From positions 62,001 to 126,000 of the forward strand of contig NZ_QAYC01000003.1 of assembly GCF_003053725.1 (NCBI RefSeq): DNA of 64,000 bases, in the 5' to 3' direction. Position numbers and translations under genes: made by a program. The notes below the pieces were generated by a model. The model ran no database searches, was not told where the DNA came from, and was given only the letters and a program-made list of their open reading frames with translations. The first letter of the stretch is position 1, and each line of letters starts with the position of its first letter. Source of the stretch: Rhodovulum kholense. Its GTDB lineage: Bacteria; Pseudomonadota; Alphaproteobacteria; Rhodobacterales; Rhodobacteraceae. Below are positions 26,936 to 36,762 of this stretch, one piece after another.

Positions 26936-27351
26936 GGGCACCTCCCTGGGAAAACGAATTTGGGTCCAAAAGGCCTCGAACGGTGAGGCGGACTCGAACG
27001 AACTGAAAAGAAACGCGGCCGCGAAATGTCCGAATGATGCGCCCAAGGTGACGCGAAGTCAATTTCGTGGCGAATTGCCCTGTTCCGGTCCGAAGGAGCG
27101 TGCCGTTCCGGCGGGACCGACCGCGGCCGGCCCGGGCCGCGTGCCGGGCAAACCCCTGATCCGTTCAGCCCTGCATCCCCGTGCCGACAGGGCCGGCGCC
27201 TGCCCGGTTTGACCGCATTTCCCGCAGGTGGCGGCGTAGCCATCAAGATTCGTTAACAAATCGTTTCGGTTTCGTGATGATTCAGCCTACCGTTTCGGGA
27301 CATGCGCAAACCAAAACGATCAAGAGAAACCGACAGCGGAGGGCCGACCCA
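26936..27351. other. Intergenic region upstream of the stress-protein gene, no gene seen
   Basis: About 416 bases separate the divergent phospholipase and universal-stress genes. I see no supported coding sequence. It is AT-richer at 27241-27265 (ATCAAGATTCGTTAACAAAT). The 8-mer CGTTTCGG occurs twice, at 27262-27269 and 27291-27298, 29 bases apart. A sigma70-type promoter for the downstream gene is likely but I cannot place it with confidence. Confidence 0.6.
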
Positions 27352-27783
27352 ATGAAGATTCTCGTGGGATTGGATGGGCATGAGACGGGCGCAAGGGCGC
27401 TCGATCATGCAAAGCGACTGGCTGCGGCGATGGAGGACGCGGTCCTGCTTGTTGCCTATGTCATCGAATGGTCGCCCTATTCCTTTCAGACAGCCGAGGA
27501 AAACGCAGAGCGGCACAAGCGCCGGCTGGAAGAGGTCGCGGCGGCGCAGGAGCGCATCGTCGATCCGGCCGTGGCGGCGCTCGCAAAGGCCGGGTTCACG
27601 GCCTCGGGGCTCGTCCATCACGGCGATGTCGCGGACACGCTGCACCGGCTGGCCGAGGAAAACGGCGCGGACCTGATCGTGATCGGGCGTGCCTCGAAAG
27701 GCGGGTTCAGCCAGCGGCTCTTCGGGTCGTCGAGCGTGAACCTCGCGATGCACGCCACCATTCCCGTCACCGTTGTCGGCTGA
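27352..27783 (+). CDS. Universal stress protein (UspA family)
   Basis: A 143-residue nucleotide-binding stress protein. It opens MKILVGLDGHETGARALDHA, the classic start. ADLIVIGRASKGGFSQRLFG followed by SSSVNLAMHATIPVTVVG matches the ATP-binding C-terminal signature G-x-x-x-G with a serine-rich phosphate loop. I used the ATG at 27352, at which homology begins. The symporter gene starts 11 bases after the stop, so the two are one transcript. Such pairing suggests the stress protein modulates the transporter, which is an inference. Confidence 0.9.
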   Translation: MKILVGLDGHETGARALDHAKRLAAAMEDAVLLVAYVIEWSPYSFQTAEENAERHKRRLEEVAAAQERIVDPAVAALAKAGFTASGLVHHGDVADTLHRLAEENGADLIVIGRASKGGFSQRLFGSSSVNLAMHATIPVTVVG

Positions 27784-27794
27784 GGAGATCCGAG

Positions 27795-29351
27795 ATGACC
27801 AGATCGACATTCATCCCCGCCCTCGCGGCCGCGACGACGATCCCGGCAATGAGCCTTGCCCAGGAGGCCGCAACCATCGACGCCCGGGTGAACGAGGCCT
27901 TTGCCACGATCACCGGCCCCTTCGTGGCGCTGATCTTCGCGCCGATCCCGTTCACCGGCTTTCCCTGGATCGTGCTCTGGCTGGTGGTGGCCGCCTCGAT
28001 CTTCACCTGGTATTTCCGACTGATCCAGGTGCGTGCCTTCTTTCACGCCATTGCGCTGGTCCGGGGCGACTATTCCGATCCGAACGATGCCGGAGAGGTC
28101 AGCCATTTCCAGGCGCTTGCCACGGCGCTTTCGGGCACGGTCGGGCTTGGCAATATCGCGGGCGTGGCGGTCGCCGTCGGCATCGGCGGGCCCGGGGCCA
28201 CGTTCTGGATGATCCTTGCCGGTCTTCTGGGCATGGCGTCGAAGTTCACCGAATGCACGCTGGCGGTCAAATACCGCAACGAATACCCCGACGGGACGGT
28301 GTCGGGCGGGCCGATGTATTACATGAAGAAGGGCTTTGCCGAGCGCGGCCGGAAGGGCGGCGGCATCCTTGCGGTGCTGTTCTCGGTCTTCTGCATCCTG
28401 GCCTCGTTCGGGGCCGGCAACATGTTCCAGGCCAATCAGGCCCATGCGCAGATTTCCGGCCTTGTCGGAGACTATCCGGGCTGGATCACCGGGATCGTCT
28501 TCGCGGCCATCGTCTTCGCCGTCATCGTCGGCGGCATCAAGTCGATTGCCCGGGTCACCGAAAAGGTCGTGCCCTTTATGGGGCTTCTCTACGTGGGCGC
28601 TGCATTGGTGATCCTTGCGGCGAACTATGACCAGATCGGCTGGGCCTTCGGCCAGATCTTTGCCGGGGCCTTCACCGGTCTTGGCGTGGCGGGCGGGCTG
28701 GTCGGCGCGCTGATCCAGGGCTTCCGGCGCGCAGCCTTCTCGAACGAGGCGGGCGTGGGCTCGGCCGCGATCGCGCATTCGGCGGTGCGGACCAAGGAAC
28801 CCACGACCGAGGGCGTGGTCTCGTTGCTGGAGCCCTTCGTCGATACGGTCGTGATCTGCACCATGACGGCGCTGGTCATCATCATCACGCGGCAACTGAT
28901 GATCGACCCCGACACCGGCCGCTACATCGTTCAGGACGGGGCCATCCAGACCGTCGGCGGCACGTCGGGGGTGACCCTGACCTCGGCTGCCTTCGCCTCG
29001 GTCTTTTCCTGGTTTCCGGTGGTTCTGGTGCTGGCGGTGGTGCTGTTTGCCTTCTCCACGATGATTTCCTGGTCCTATTACGGGCTCAAGGCGTTCACTT
29101 ACCTCTTCGGCGAGGGCAAGGTGCAGGAACTGACGTTCAAGGTCATCTTCTGCATCTTCGTCGTGATCGGGGCGTCGGCCAGCCTGGGACCGGTGATCGA
29201 TTTCTCGGACGCGGCGATCTTCTCGATGGCGGTGGTGAACATCGCGTCGCTTTACGTGCTGATGCCGATCGTGCGCAGGGAGGTGAATTCCTATTTCGCC
29301 CGTCTGAAAACCGGCGAGATACGGAAATTCAGCGGCGCCCCGGCCGAATAG
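27795..29351 (+). CDS. Sodium:alanine/glycine symporter (AGCS family)
   Basis: A 518-residue inner-membrane symporter of the AGCS family that takes up alanine or glycine with sodium. It has an unusual N-terminus with a signal-peptide-like hydrophobic stretch (FIPALAAATTIPAMSLAQ). Family hallmarks follow: ALSGTVGLGNIAGVAVAVG (helix with the sodium/substrate residues), VSGGPMYYMKKGF, and GFRRAAFSNEAGVGSAAIAH. About eleven hydrophobic segments are present. It is cotranscribed with the universal stress protein. The precise substrate among D/L-alanine, glycine and related amino acids is not given by sequence. Confidence 0.92.
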   Translation: MTRSTFIPALAAATTIPAMSLAQEAATIDARVNEAFATITGPFVALIFAPIPFTGFPWIVLWLVVAASIFTWYFRLIQVRAFFHAIALVRGDYSDPNDAGEVSHFQALATALSGTVGLGNIAGVAVAVGIGGPGATFWMILAGLLGMASKFTECTLAVKYRNEYPDGTVSGGPMYYMKKGFAERGRKGGGILAVLFSVFCILASFGAGNMFQANQAHAQISGLVGDYPGWITGIVFAAIVFAVIVGGIKSIARVTEKVVPFMGLLYVGAALVILAANYDQIGWAFGQIFAGAFTGLGVAGGLVGALIQGFRRAAFSNEAGVGSAAIAHSAVRTKEPTTEGVVSLLEPFVDTVVICTMTALVIIITRQLMIDPDTGRYIVQDGAIQTVGGTSGVTLTSAAFASVFSWFPVVLVLAVVLFAFSTMISWSYYGLKAFTYLFGEGKVQELTFKVIFCIFVVIGASASLGPVIDFSDAAIFSMAVVNIASLYVLMPIVRREVNSYFARLKTGEIRKFSGAPAE

Positions 29352-29558
29352 AGGCCCAGCTGCAGGAGGCGGCGTTCCGGCGCCGGCCCCATCTGCCAAA
29401 GCGGTCCACGACCCGCCCCTCACGCGACCGTCAGGCGGGCGGCTGCAACCGTCCCTGCGTCCTGAGCAGATTGCGGTGGCCTTCGGGCGGCCCCAAAGGC
29501 TCCGGGTCTGCTGACCCCCGCGGTCTTCCGGCATCGGGGGCGTGGTGGCAAGACCGGC

Positions 29559-31529
29559 TCACGCGCGCCTTTTCACGCCGTCCTTGCCCAGAAAGCTTGC
29601 GTATTGCTCGGCGGTGATGGGCCTCGACCACAGATGGCCCTGGCCGAGGTCGATGCCCATCTCTGTCAGGATCGCGCGCTGGGTGTCGTGCTCGACCCCT
29701 TCGGCGACCGACCGGATCCCCATGCCCTTGGTGATTTCGGCAATCGCCGCGACAATGGCCCGGTCGTCGCGCCGGACCGCGAGACCCGCGACAAAGCTGC
29801 GGTCGATCTTCACCTCGCTGACCGGGATCTTCTTGAGATGCGACAGCGAGGCGTGGCCGGTGCCGAAATCGTCAAGCGACAGCTCATAGCCCCGATCCGC
29901 GAGCGAATCCAGTACCATGGCCGCCATGTCCGTGCCGCGGCCGATGAAACAGCCCTCGGTGATTTCCAGCAGAAGGTCGTTGCCGTCGATCCCCTGCGCC
30001 TCGAACATCGCGATGGTGGACATGAGCAGTTCGGGCGATTTCAGGTCGTCGGGATGAATGTTCAACGCGATCTTGCCCGGGCTCAGCGCCGCCCGGCGCC
30101 AGGTCAGGATATGCCCGGCGATCATTTCGGCGATGTGGCGCGAAAGATCGGGCAAAACGCCCCGTTCGGCGGCGATGGACAGAAAACGGTCGGGCGGTAT
30201 GTTCTCGCCACCGGCGGTTTTCCAGCGGACCAGCGCCTCGGCACCGACGGCCTGTCCGTCACGCAGCGAGATCTTGGGCTGATAGGCAATGCTCAGCCGG
30301 TCTTCCCGAAGCGCGATGCGCAGGCCCGCCTCGATCTCGTCGCTGGCGATCAGCTGCTGACGGAGCTGATCGTTGAAGGTGACGCACTGGCCGCGCCCGG
30401 TTTCCTTCGCGTGGTTGAGGGCAAGGTCGGCCCGAAGAAGCAGGTCGACCGGATCGGCGGCATCGTCGGGACAGATCGCCGCGCCGAAGGACGCGCCGGG
30501 ATAGACCACGCCCCCGGTGAGCCGGGCCGGACCATGCAGAACCCTGAGCAGACGTCCCGCAATCGACTGGATCGCGGCCTCGTCCGTGGCGCCGGGCAGC
30601 AGGATGCAGAATTCGTCGCCCCCCAGTCGGCCGATCAGATCCCCTTCGGACAGGTTGGCCCGCAGCCGTCGCGACACCTCGGCCAGAAGCTCGTCGCCCA
30701 CGCCATGCCCGAAAAGATCGTTCACGTTCTTGAAACGGTCGAGGTCCATCAGAAGCAGCGAGAAACTGCATCCGCCCGCCTTCTGTCTGTCGACCGCCTC
30801 ACGCAGCCGGTCGTTGAAGGCCTTGCGGTTGACCAGCCCGGTCACGTCGTCGACATTGGCCAGCAGGAAATTCTCGTCATGCGCCCTTTTCAGGCGTGCC
30901 ACGGCGTCCGACAGGGCCGCAACGGAGTCGTCGCGCTGCCGCGCGGTTTCGCCTGCCGTGAAGGCGAAATAGGCGAGGAAAACGCCGTAGGCTGCGGCAA
31001 AGGCGGTCACCGACCAGGCCTGATCCCAGCCCCCGAAATGGAGGGAAAAGATCACCGGCACGAGAATTGTCAGCATGTAGCACAGCGCCGCGACGAAGGC
31101 CCGGTGCAGCATGAAGGCCCCGCCCGACAGCATGCCGACGCAGACCAGCATGACGATCATCGGCTCGCCCGGACCGTGGGCGGCGAAGACATAGACCACC
31201 AGCGCGGCCCAGGGCAGGGCAAGCAGGGCGGATGTGCGGGCAAGGATGCGGGCCGCGCGCGGAGAGACCCGCGACACCCTGTGTCTGGCGGCTTTGCGCG
31301 ACTTCCGGGTCATGGTCAGGCACAAAACCAGAACCGCGGGCAGCCAGAACGCCAGGAAGACCGCGTTACCGTCCTGATAGGAATTGGCGGCGAAGGCGAT
31401 GGCATTGAACGCGGTGACCAGCGCGCCGACCGGCGTCCCGTGGACGACGCTTGCGGCATCCTCGGGGCTGGGATGCTTGGTCAATGCCGAACGGATCGGC
31501 GCCAGAACGGAGTTCGCCATTTGGCGCAT
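29559..31529 (-). CDS. Membrane GGDEF-EAL protein (c-di-GMP turnover)
   Basis: A 656-residue signalling protein. About six N-terminal helices cover residues 35-190. The GGDEF domain (about 222-385) has an intact GGDEF at 303-307. The inhibitory I-site RxxD is SEGD (294-297), so its arginine is missing. The EAL domain (about 400-650) carries EAL at 431-433, NIHPDDL, EITEG, DDFGTGHASL, KIDRSFV and AEGVEHD, all the catalytic markers of an active phosphodiesterase. Bifunctional or conditional control of cyclic di-GMP is therefore likely, with the phosphodiesterase half convincing. I took the ATG at 31529 because GAGGGAG lies just upstream. Two ATGs further upstream in frame are alternatives. Confidence 0.88.
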   Translation of the reverse strand: MRQMANSVLAPIRSALTKHPSPEDAASVVHGTPVGALVTAFNAIAFAANSYQDGNAVFLAFWLPAVLVLCLTMTRKSRKAARHRVSRVSPRAARILARTSALLALPWAALVVYVFAAHGPGEPMIVMLVCVGMLSGGAFMLHRAFVAALCYMLTILVPVIFSLHFGGWDQAWSVTAFAAAYGVFLAYFAFTAGETARQRDDSVAALSDAVARLKRAHDENFLLANVDDVTGLVNRKAFNDRLREAVDRQKAGGCSFSLLLMDLDRFKNVNDLFGHGVGDELLAEVSRRLRANLSEGDLIGRLGGDEFCILLPGATDEAAIQSIAGRLLRVLHGPARLTGGVVYPGASFGAAICPDDAADPVDLLLRADLALNHAKETGRGQCVTFNDQLRQQLIASDEIEAGLRIALREDRLSIAYQPKISLRDGQAVGAEALVRWKTAGGENIPPDRFLSIAAERGVLPDLSRHIAEMIAGHILTWRRAALSPGKIALNIHPDDLKSPELLMSTIAMFEAQGIDGNDLLLEITEGCFIGRGTDMAAMVLDSLADRGYELSLDDFGTGHASLSHLKKIPVSEVKIDRSFVAGLAVRRDDRAIVAAIAEITKGMGIRSVAEGVEHDTQRAILTEMGIDLGQGHLWSRPITAEQYASFLGKDGVKRRA

Positions 31530-31787
31530 CGCTCCCTCATTTCGTCGTTCCCCCTTCATTCCCATCGCACAACAGTCGTAAACTCGGTCCAAACTGCGAC
31601 AAAAGAACCGATTCAATCTTATCGGGTTCGCCTCGGACCGCGGGACCGGGCGGGAGCGAGTTTCGGGCGCCCGGCCGCAAGACCGGGGGCGGGCGACGGT
31701 CCTGTCCGCCGGTGCCGGTGCCGATCCCCGCGGATCGCGAAGCTGTGCTATACTGGTGTGGACGATGGTCAGAAGGAGACGCGCACA

Positions 31788-32762
31788 TTGCGGTTCACTG
31801 CGCTTTGTTTCGCCCTTGCGGCCGGGGTCGGGGCCGTGCTGGGCGGTGCGACCCCGGCGCGCGCCGGGGCCCCGGAGGTTCCGGCCTGGCTGCACGCGCA
31901 TCTGGGCACCGGTGAGGGCCAGATCGCCCCGGTGGTTCTGGACAGGGCGCGCAGGCTCTACCACGAGAAACTGCAGCAGGGCACGGTGCGCAATCCCTGC
32001 TACCTGGCCATGGACGCAACGCGCCCAAGCACCGCGCGCGACGGCACGCCCGGGCGCCGGTTCTACGTCATCTGCGAAGCCCGGAAATCCTTTCGCGCGG
32101 TGTCGTCGGGTCATGGCAACGGGCGCAAGCTGCAGCGTGCGGATTTCTCGAACGGCCGCGACTGCGCAAGGCATTTCAGCAATGCCGAAGGGTCCAAGCT
32201 GACCGCGGGCGGTTCTTATGTGACCGCCGAAACCCGGACCTCCTTCAAGGGCTATGTCGGCGCCGCGAACCGGCGCGAACCCTTCTTCCGCACGTTCCTG
32301 CTTTTCGACGGGGAAGGCGAGACGGCGAATGCCCGGGAACGGGCCATCGGCGGACATCCGGCCGTTCTGGTGAGATGGCAGTGCCGGTTCAAGAACCCGG
32401 ACAGCCCCCATGCCGACGCGAAGGGCTTTGTTCCCTATGGACGACTGGTCAACTATACCGGCGGCCGCAGCAATGGCTGCACCACATGGTCGGAGACCGC
32501 GTCCAAGGAGATTCTCGCGCTGGTCGAGGACAACCCGACCACGCTTTATATCTATCCGGAATCGGCCGATATCGACGCCGTCGCGGCCGCGGTGACGGCC
32601 GGCAGATCCCTGTCGCGCGCCGGCCTTTACTGGAATGACACCTGCCTGCAAACCATCCGCGCGCCCCGGTTCTGGCCGAAAGAGACGCTCGGGCCGATCA
32701 TCGACGACTGGCGCGCCTCCCTGCCGAAACTCGCGCCGCCGGAACTGCCGATCTGCAAGTGA
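31788..32762 (+). CDS. Exported L,D-transpeptidase-like protein (YkuD_2 type)
   Basis: A 324-residue protein with a signal peptide (MRFTALCFALAAGVGAVLGG, ending PARA near residue 26). The domain pattern resembles the murein L,D-transpeptidase catalytic domain family of YkuD_2 type. It shows CYLAMDATRPS then RRFYVICEARK, later FSNGRDCARHFSN, GGSYVTAETRTSFKGY, and finally NYTGGRSNGCTTWSE with Cys231. The family's core is S-x-GC, here SNGC. Peptidoglycan cross-linking in the periplasm would be the job. The start is TTG with AGAAGGAGA ten bases upstream; no ATG fits better. It is the only gene on its strand locally and is followed by a 235-base gap before the YgiQ gene. Confidence 0.65.
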   Translation: MRFTALCFALAAGVGAVLGGATPARAGAPEVPAWLHAHLGTGEGQIAPVVLDRARRLYHEKLQQGTVRNPCYLAMDATRPSTARDGTPGRRFYVICEARKSFRAVSSGHGNGRKLQRADFSNGRDCARHFSNAEGSKLTAGGSYVTAETRTSFKGYVGAANRREPFFRTFLLFDGEGETANARERAIGGHPAVLVRWQCRFKNPDSPHADAKGFVPYGRLVNYTGGRSNGCTTWSETASKEILALVEDNPTTLYIYPESADIDAVAAAVTAGRSLSRAGLYWNDTCLQTIRAPRFWPKETLGPIIDDWRASLPKLAPPELPICK

Positions 32763-32997
32763 GGGCGGGGCGGCTCCTGCGCCGAACGGGTGTTGCGGTG
32801 CTGGCTGGAACTTCTCGGGCAAGGCAGGCGCTCGCGAGACCTGGCAGGGTTTTTCGAGGGGCCGGAAAGGTGCGCGCCAACGTTCGGGCATGACGGGATC
32901 AGGCCCGCCACAGCGGCTCCGGCGCGGGGCGGGTCGACCCTGCGCCCAAGGCGAGTTGAATTGCAGTCTCGCGGAACCCGGACTATAGGCGAAGATC

Positions 32998-35022
32998 ATG
33001 CGCAGCTCTGTTCCTCCGCTTTTCCCGCCGTCGCGCCGACCCTCTTCCGGCGGGCCTGCCGCGCCGTTCCTGCCGATGAGCCGGGCCGAGATGGCGGCGC
33101 TTGGCTGGGACGAATGCGATGTCATTGTCGTGACCGGCGACGCCTATGTGGATCATCCGAGCTTCGGCATGGCGATCATCGGGCGCCTGCTCGAGGCCCA
33201 GGGATACCGCGTCGGCATCATCTCGCAGCCCGACTGGCAATCGGCCGAGCCGTTCAGGGCGCTGGGGCGCCCGCGGCTCTTCTTCGGCGTCACCGGCGGC
33301 AATCTCGATTCGATGGTCAACCGCTATACCTCGGACCGCAGGCTGCGCCATGACGACGCCTATACCGCGGGCGGCGAGGGCGGAAAACGGCCGGACCGCT
33401 GCACCATCGTCTACACGCAGCGCTGCCGCGAGGCCTACAAGGACGTGCCGGTGGTGCTGGGCGGGATCGAGGCCTCGTTGCGGCGCATCGCCCATTACGA
33501 CTACTGGTCCGACAAGGTGCGCCGGTCGATCCTGGCCGATGCCAAGGCCGACCTGCTGCTTTACGGCAATGCCGAGCGCGCCGTCGTCGAGGTCGCGCAC
33601 CGGCTGGCGGCCGGCGAGGTGGCCCGCGATCTCGACGCGATCCGGGGCGTTGCCCTGTTCCGCCCGGTGCCTGCGGAATATACGGAGTTGCGGGCCGACG
33701 ATCTTGCCTCTGCCGACGAGGGCGCCAGCCGCAAGTCCGGCGACACCGTCATCCGGCTGCCCTCCTTCGACGAGGTCGCAAGCGACCGCGAGGCCTATGC
33801 GCGGGCGTCGCGCGTGCTGCACCGCGAGGCCAATCCGGGCAATGCCCGCCCGCTTGTCCAGCGCCATGGCGACCGCGATCTCTGGCTCAATCCGCCGCCT
33901 ATCCCGCTGAGCAGCGCGGAAATGGATGCGGTCTACGACCTGCCTTACGCGCGCGCGCCGCATCCGTCCTATGGCGATGCGAAGATCCCCGCCTGGGACA
34001 TGATCAAGTTTTCGGTCACGGTGATGCGCGGCTGTTTCGGCGGCTGCACCTTCTGTTCGATCACCGAGCATGAGGGCCGCAAGATCCAGAGCCGGTCCGA
34101 GGCCTCGATCCTGCGCGAGATCGAGCATATCCGCGACAAGACCCCGGGCTTTTCCGGCGTGATCTCGGATATCGGCGGGCCGACCGCCAACATGTACCGG
34201 ATGGCCTGCAAGGACCCGAAGGTCGAGGCCGCCTGCCGCCTGCCGTCCTGCGTCTATCCCGAGATCTGCCCCAATCTCGATACCTCGCATGACGACCTGA
34301 TCCGGCTGTACCGCAAGGTCCGCGAGGTCGAGGGCGTCAAGAAGGTGATGGTCGCCTCCGGCGTGCGCTACGACCTGGCCGTCCAGAGTCCGGACTATAT
34401 CAGGGAACTCGTCACCCATCATGTCGGCGGCTATCTGAAGATCGCGCCCGAACATACCGAGCGCGGCCCGCTCGAGCTGATGATGAAGCCTGGCATCGGC
34501 ACCTATGACCGCTTCAAGGAGATGTTCGATGCCGCCGCCCGGGAAGCGGGCAAGAAATATTACCTCATTCCCTATTTCATCGCGGCCCATCCCGGCACCA
34601 CCGACGAGGACATGCTGAACCTCGCGCTCTGGCTGAAGAAGAACCGCTATCGCGCGGATCAGGTGCAGACCTTCCTGCCCTCGCCCATGGCCACGGCCTC
34701 GGCCATGTACCACACCGGCATCAACACGCTGAAAGCCGTGCGCCGGGGCGCCTCCGAACGGGTCGAGACCGTGCGCGGCGGGCGCCAGCGCCGCCTGCAC
34801 AAGGCCTTTTTGCGCTATCACGACCCCGAGAACTGGCCGCTTCTGCGCGAGGCGCTTAGATCCATGGGGCGTGCGGACCTCATCGGGCCGCGCCCGGACC
34901 AGCTTGTGCCCGCCACTCAGCCGCTCGGAACCGGAAAGATGGGCGCGAAGAAACGTCCCGCGCGCGGCGGCTTCAGGGGGCAGACCTTCACCACCAAGGG
35001 CGTGCCGCTGCCCCGGAAATAG
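32998..35022 (+). CDS. YgiQ-family radical SAM protein
   Basis: A 674-residue radical SAM protein of unknown substrate. The N-terminal B12-binding-like region is followed by the radical SAM motif [11 protein letters not shown] at about 344-354 (CxxxCxxC). Further family hallmarks are [35 protein letters not shown] and [17 protein letters not shown]. The length is normal for YgiQ. The iron-sulfur cluster and S-adenosylmethionine are inferred from the motif. It is convergent with the RsmB-like gene, with only nine bases between stops. Confidence 0.93.
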   Translation: MRSSVPPLFPPSRRPSSGGPAAPFLPMSRAEMAALGWDECDVIVVTGDAYVDHPSFGMAIIGRLLEAQGYRVGIISQPDWQSAEPFRALGRPRLFFGVTGGNLDSMVNRYTSDRRLRHDDAYTAGGEGGKRPDRCTIVYTQRCREAYKDVPVVLGGIEASLRRIAHYDYWSDKVRRSILADAKADLLLYGNAERAVVEVAHRLAAGEVARDLDAIRGVALFRPVPAEYTELRADDLASADEGASRKSGDTVIRLPSFDEVASDREAYARASRVLHREANPGNARPLVQRHGDRDLWLNPPPIPLSSAEMDAVYDLPYARAPHPSYGDAKIPAWDMIKFSVTVMRGCFGGCTFCSITEHEGRKIQSRSEASILREIEHIRDKTPGFSGVISDIGGPTANMYRMACKDPKVEAACRLPSCVYPEICPNLDTSHDDLIRLYRKVREVEGVKKVMVASGVRYDLAVQSPDYIRELVTHHVGGYLKIAPEHTERGPLELMMKPGIGTYDRFKEMFDAAAREAGKKYYLIPYFIAAHPGTTDEDMLNLALWLKKNRYRADQVQTFLPSPMATASAMYHTGINTLKAVRRGASERVETVRGGRQRRLHKAFLRYHDPENWPLLREALRSMGRADLIGPRPDQLVPATQPLGTGKMGAKKRPARGGFRGQTFTTKGVPLPRK

Positions 35023-35031
35023 GCTGCGCGC

Positions 35032-36375
35032 TCAGGCGCCGGGGGGCGGGCCGTTTTCGCCTTCCGCGGCCGGCGCCGGATCCTCGCGCTGCAGGACGGC
35101 GGCGAAGAAGCCGTCGGTATCGTGGCGCGCGGGGGTCAGCGACAGGTATTCGCCCTCGACCGCTGCCGCCAGCCCGGGCGCGGCCTCGCGGGGCGGCACG
35201 ACGCGAAACCCGGGATGCGCCGAGAGGAAGGCGGCCACCCGGTTTTCGTTCTCCTCGGCCAGCATCGAGCAGGTCGCATAGACCAGCCGTCCACCGGGCT
35301 TCACCAGCCGCGCGGCACTCGCGAGGATCCGGCCTTGCAGCGCCACGAGACCGTCCAGCCCGTGTTCCTCCGGCGACCGCCAGCGAGCATCGGGATTGCG
35401 CCGCCAGGTGCCTGTGCCGCTGCAGGGTGCGTCGACCAGGACGCGATCAAAGCTGCCTTTCTGGCGCTTGACCCACCGGTCGGTTTCGCTGGTCAGCAGA
35501 CGGGTTTCGGTATTCTGGATGCCCGCGCGCCGGACCCGTTCGGCACAGCGCTTCAGGCGCCCCTCGCTGACATCGCAGGCGACAAGGCGGCCCTTGTTGG
35601 CCATCTGGGCCGCAATCGCCAGGGTCTTGCCACCGGCTCCGGCGCAGAAATCGGCCACGCGCTCTCCGGGCCGGGCATCGACCAGCAGGGCGACCAGTTG
35701 CGAGCCCTCGTCCTGGATCTCGATCGCGCCGGTCCTGAGCCCGTCGAGGCGGGCAAGCGACAGGCGTTCGTTCAAACGGATGCCATAGGGCGCAAGCCTT
35801 GAGACCTCGGGCCGAAGGCCAAGATCCTTCAGTCCGCCAAGCACGGCCTCGCGCGTCGATCGGATCGGATTGACCCTCAGATCAAGCGGGGAGGGGGTCA
35901 GAAGGGCCGCCATCTCGGCCTCGAAGGCCGCCCCGAAGCGCCGCCGAAGCGCCGCCTCCGCCCAGGCCGGGCATTCAAGGCGCACCTCGTCCGGCATGGC
36001 CGGATGAACGATGGTGCAGCCCCGCAGCCGGGTCAGGAACGCCTGTTCGCGCTCGGTCAGGGCGGCGGGCGCGGCTTTCGCGCCATTGAAAAGGCGTCTG
36101 ATCCGTTCGGGCGTCCTGCCCTCGCCAAGCACGAGCCAGGCCAGCAGCCGGTCGCGGGGCGTGGCGTCGCGCCCCTGTTTCGCAAGCCACCACCCAAGCC
36201 GTGCATGATGGCGCAGAAGCGTCTGCAGCAGCTCGATGATCGCCCCCCGGTCCCTGTCGCCGATATGGCGCCGCGAGCGGACCCAGGCGGATACGACAGC
36301 ATCGGCAGGGCGCGCGGCGCTGTCGATGTCACTCAGAAGATCGAGGGTGGCTTGCAGGCGAGCGGCAGGGGTCAC
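35032..36375 (-). CDS. RsmB/NOP-family RNA m5C methyltransferase
   Basis: A 447-residue RNA cytosine-5 methyltransferase. An N-terminal NusB-like helical region (residues 1 to about 130) is followed by a Rossmann fold. The SAM site is [16 protein letters not shown], and the catalytic cysteines lie in [15 protein letters not shown] and [14 protein letters not shown]. RsmB targets 16S rRNA C967 in E. coli, but other NOP family RNAs are possible. I chose the GTG at 36375 ([14 protein letters not shown]) because conservation starts there; a GTG at 36420 adds 15 residues without clear homology. Neither has a strong ribosome site. Confidence 0.87.
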   Translation of the reverse strand: MTPAARLQATLDLLSDIDSAARPADAVVSAWVRSRRHIGDRDRGAIIELLQTLLRHHARLGWWLAKQGRDATPRDRLLAWLVLGEGRTPERIRRLFNGAKAAPAALTEREQAFLTRLRGCTIVHPAMPDEVRLECPAWAEAALRRRFGAAFEAEMAALLTPSPLDLRVNPIRSTREAVLGGLKDLGLRPEVSRLAPYGIRLNERLSLARLDGLRTGAIEIQDEGSQLVALLVDARPGERVADFCAGAGGKTLAIAAQMANKGRLVACDVSEGRLKRCAERVRRAGIQNTETRLLTSETDRWVKRQKGSFDRVLVDAPCSGTGTWRRNPDARWRSPEEHGLDGLVALQGRILASAARLVKPGGRLVYATCSMLAEENENRVAAFLSAHPGFRVVPPREAAPGLAAAVEGEYLSLTPARHDTDGFFAAVLQREDPAPAAEGENGPPPGA

Positions 36376-36762
36376 GGTCGGAGGTCGGGCTCGAAACGGT
36401 TCAGGACAGGGGCGAGACACGCGTCCGGTCGCGGGGCGTGCCTCCTGGCCGGTCCCGGCGGCCTTGCGGCACTCGCCGCGGTCTTAGCCGGAAGATCCGC
36501 CTTTGGAAACCGTCCTTCGCGCCGCGCCGCCAGGGTCGGACGCGCTGCGCGGGCGGTCCTGCGGGACGCCGCCTTCGCCTCCTGGGTCAGGGGGGCGGGC
36601 GCCGGGAGCGTTCCACGGCCCGCGCGCGAAGTGCGCCCGAACCGGCGCAAGGGCAACGAGGCGGACGCGATCTGCGGCCAGCCGTGTGCAGGGCTCGGGC
36701 GCGCGGCCCGCCGGCGACCGCCAGAGAGGGGCGGTTCCCGGCGGACCGGCTCGGGCCCTTGG
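36376..36762. other. 387-base gap, no supported gene
   Basis: The gap lies upstream of the RsmB-like gene and downstream of cysA. Open frames exist on both strands, but their translations are Arg/Ala/Pro-rich and match no domain I know. It could contain the missing part of CysA in decayed form, but I cannot recognise a TOBE-like segment in any frame. I see no clear terminator. Confidence 0.5.
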
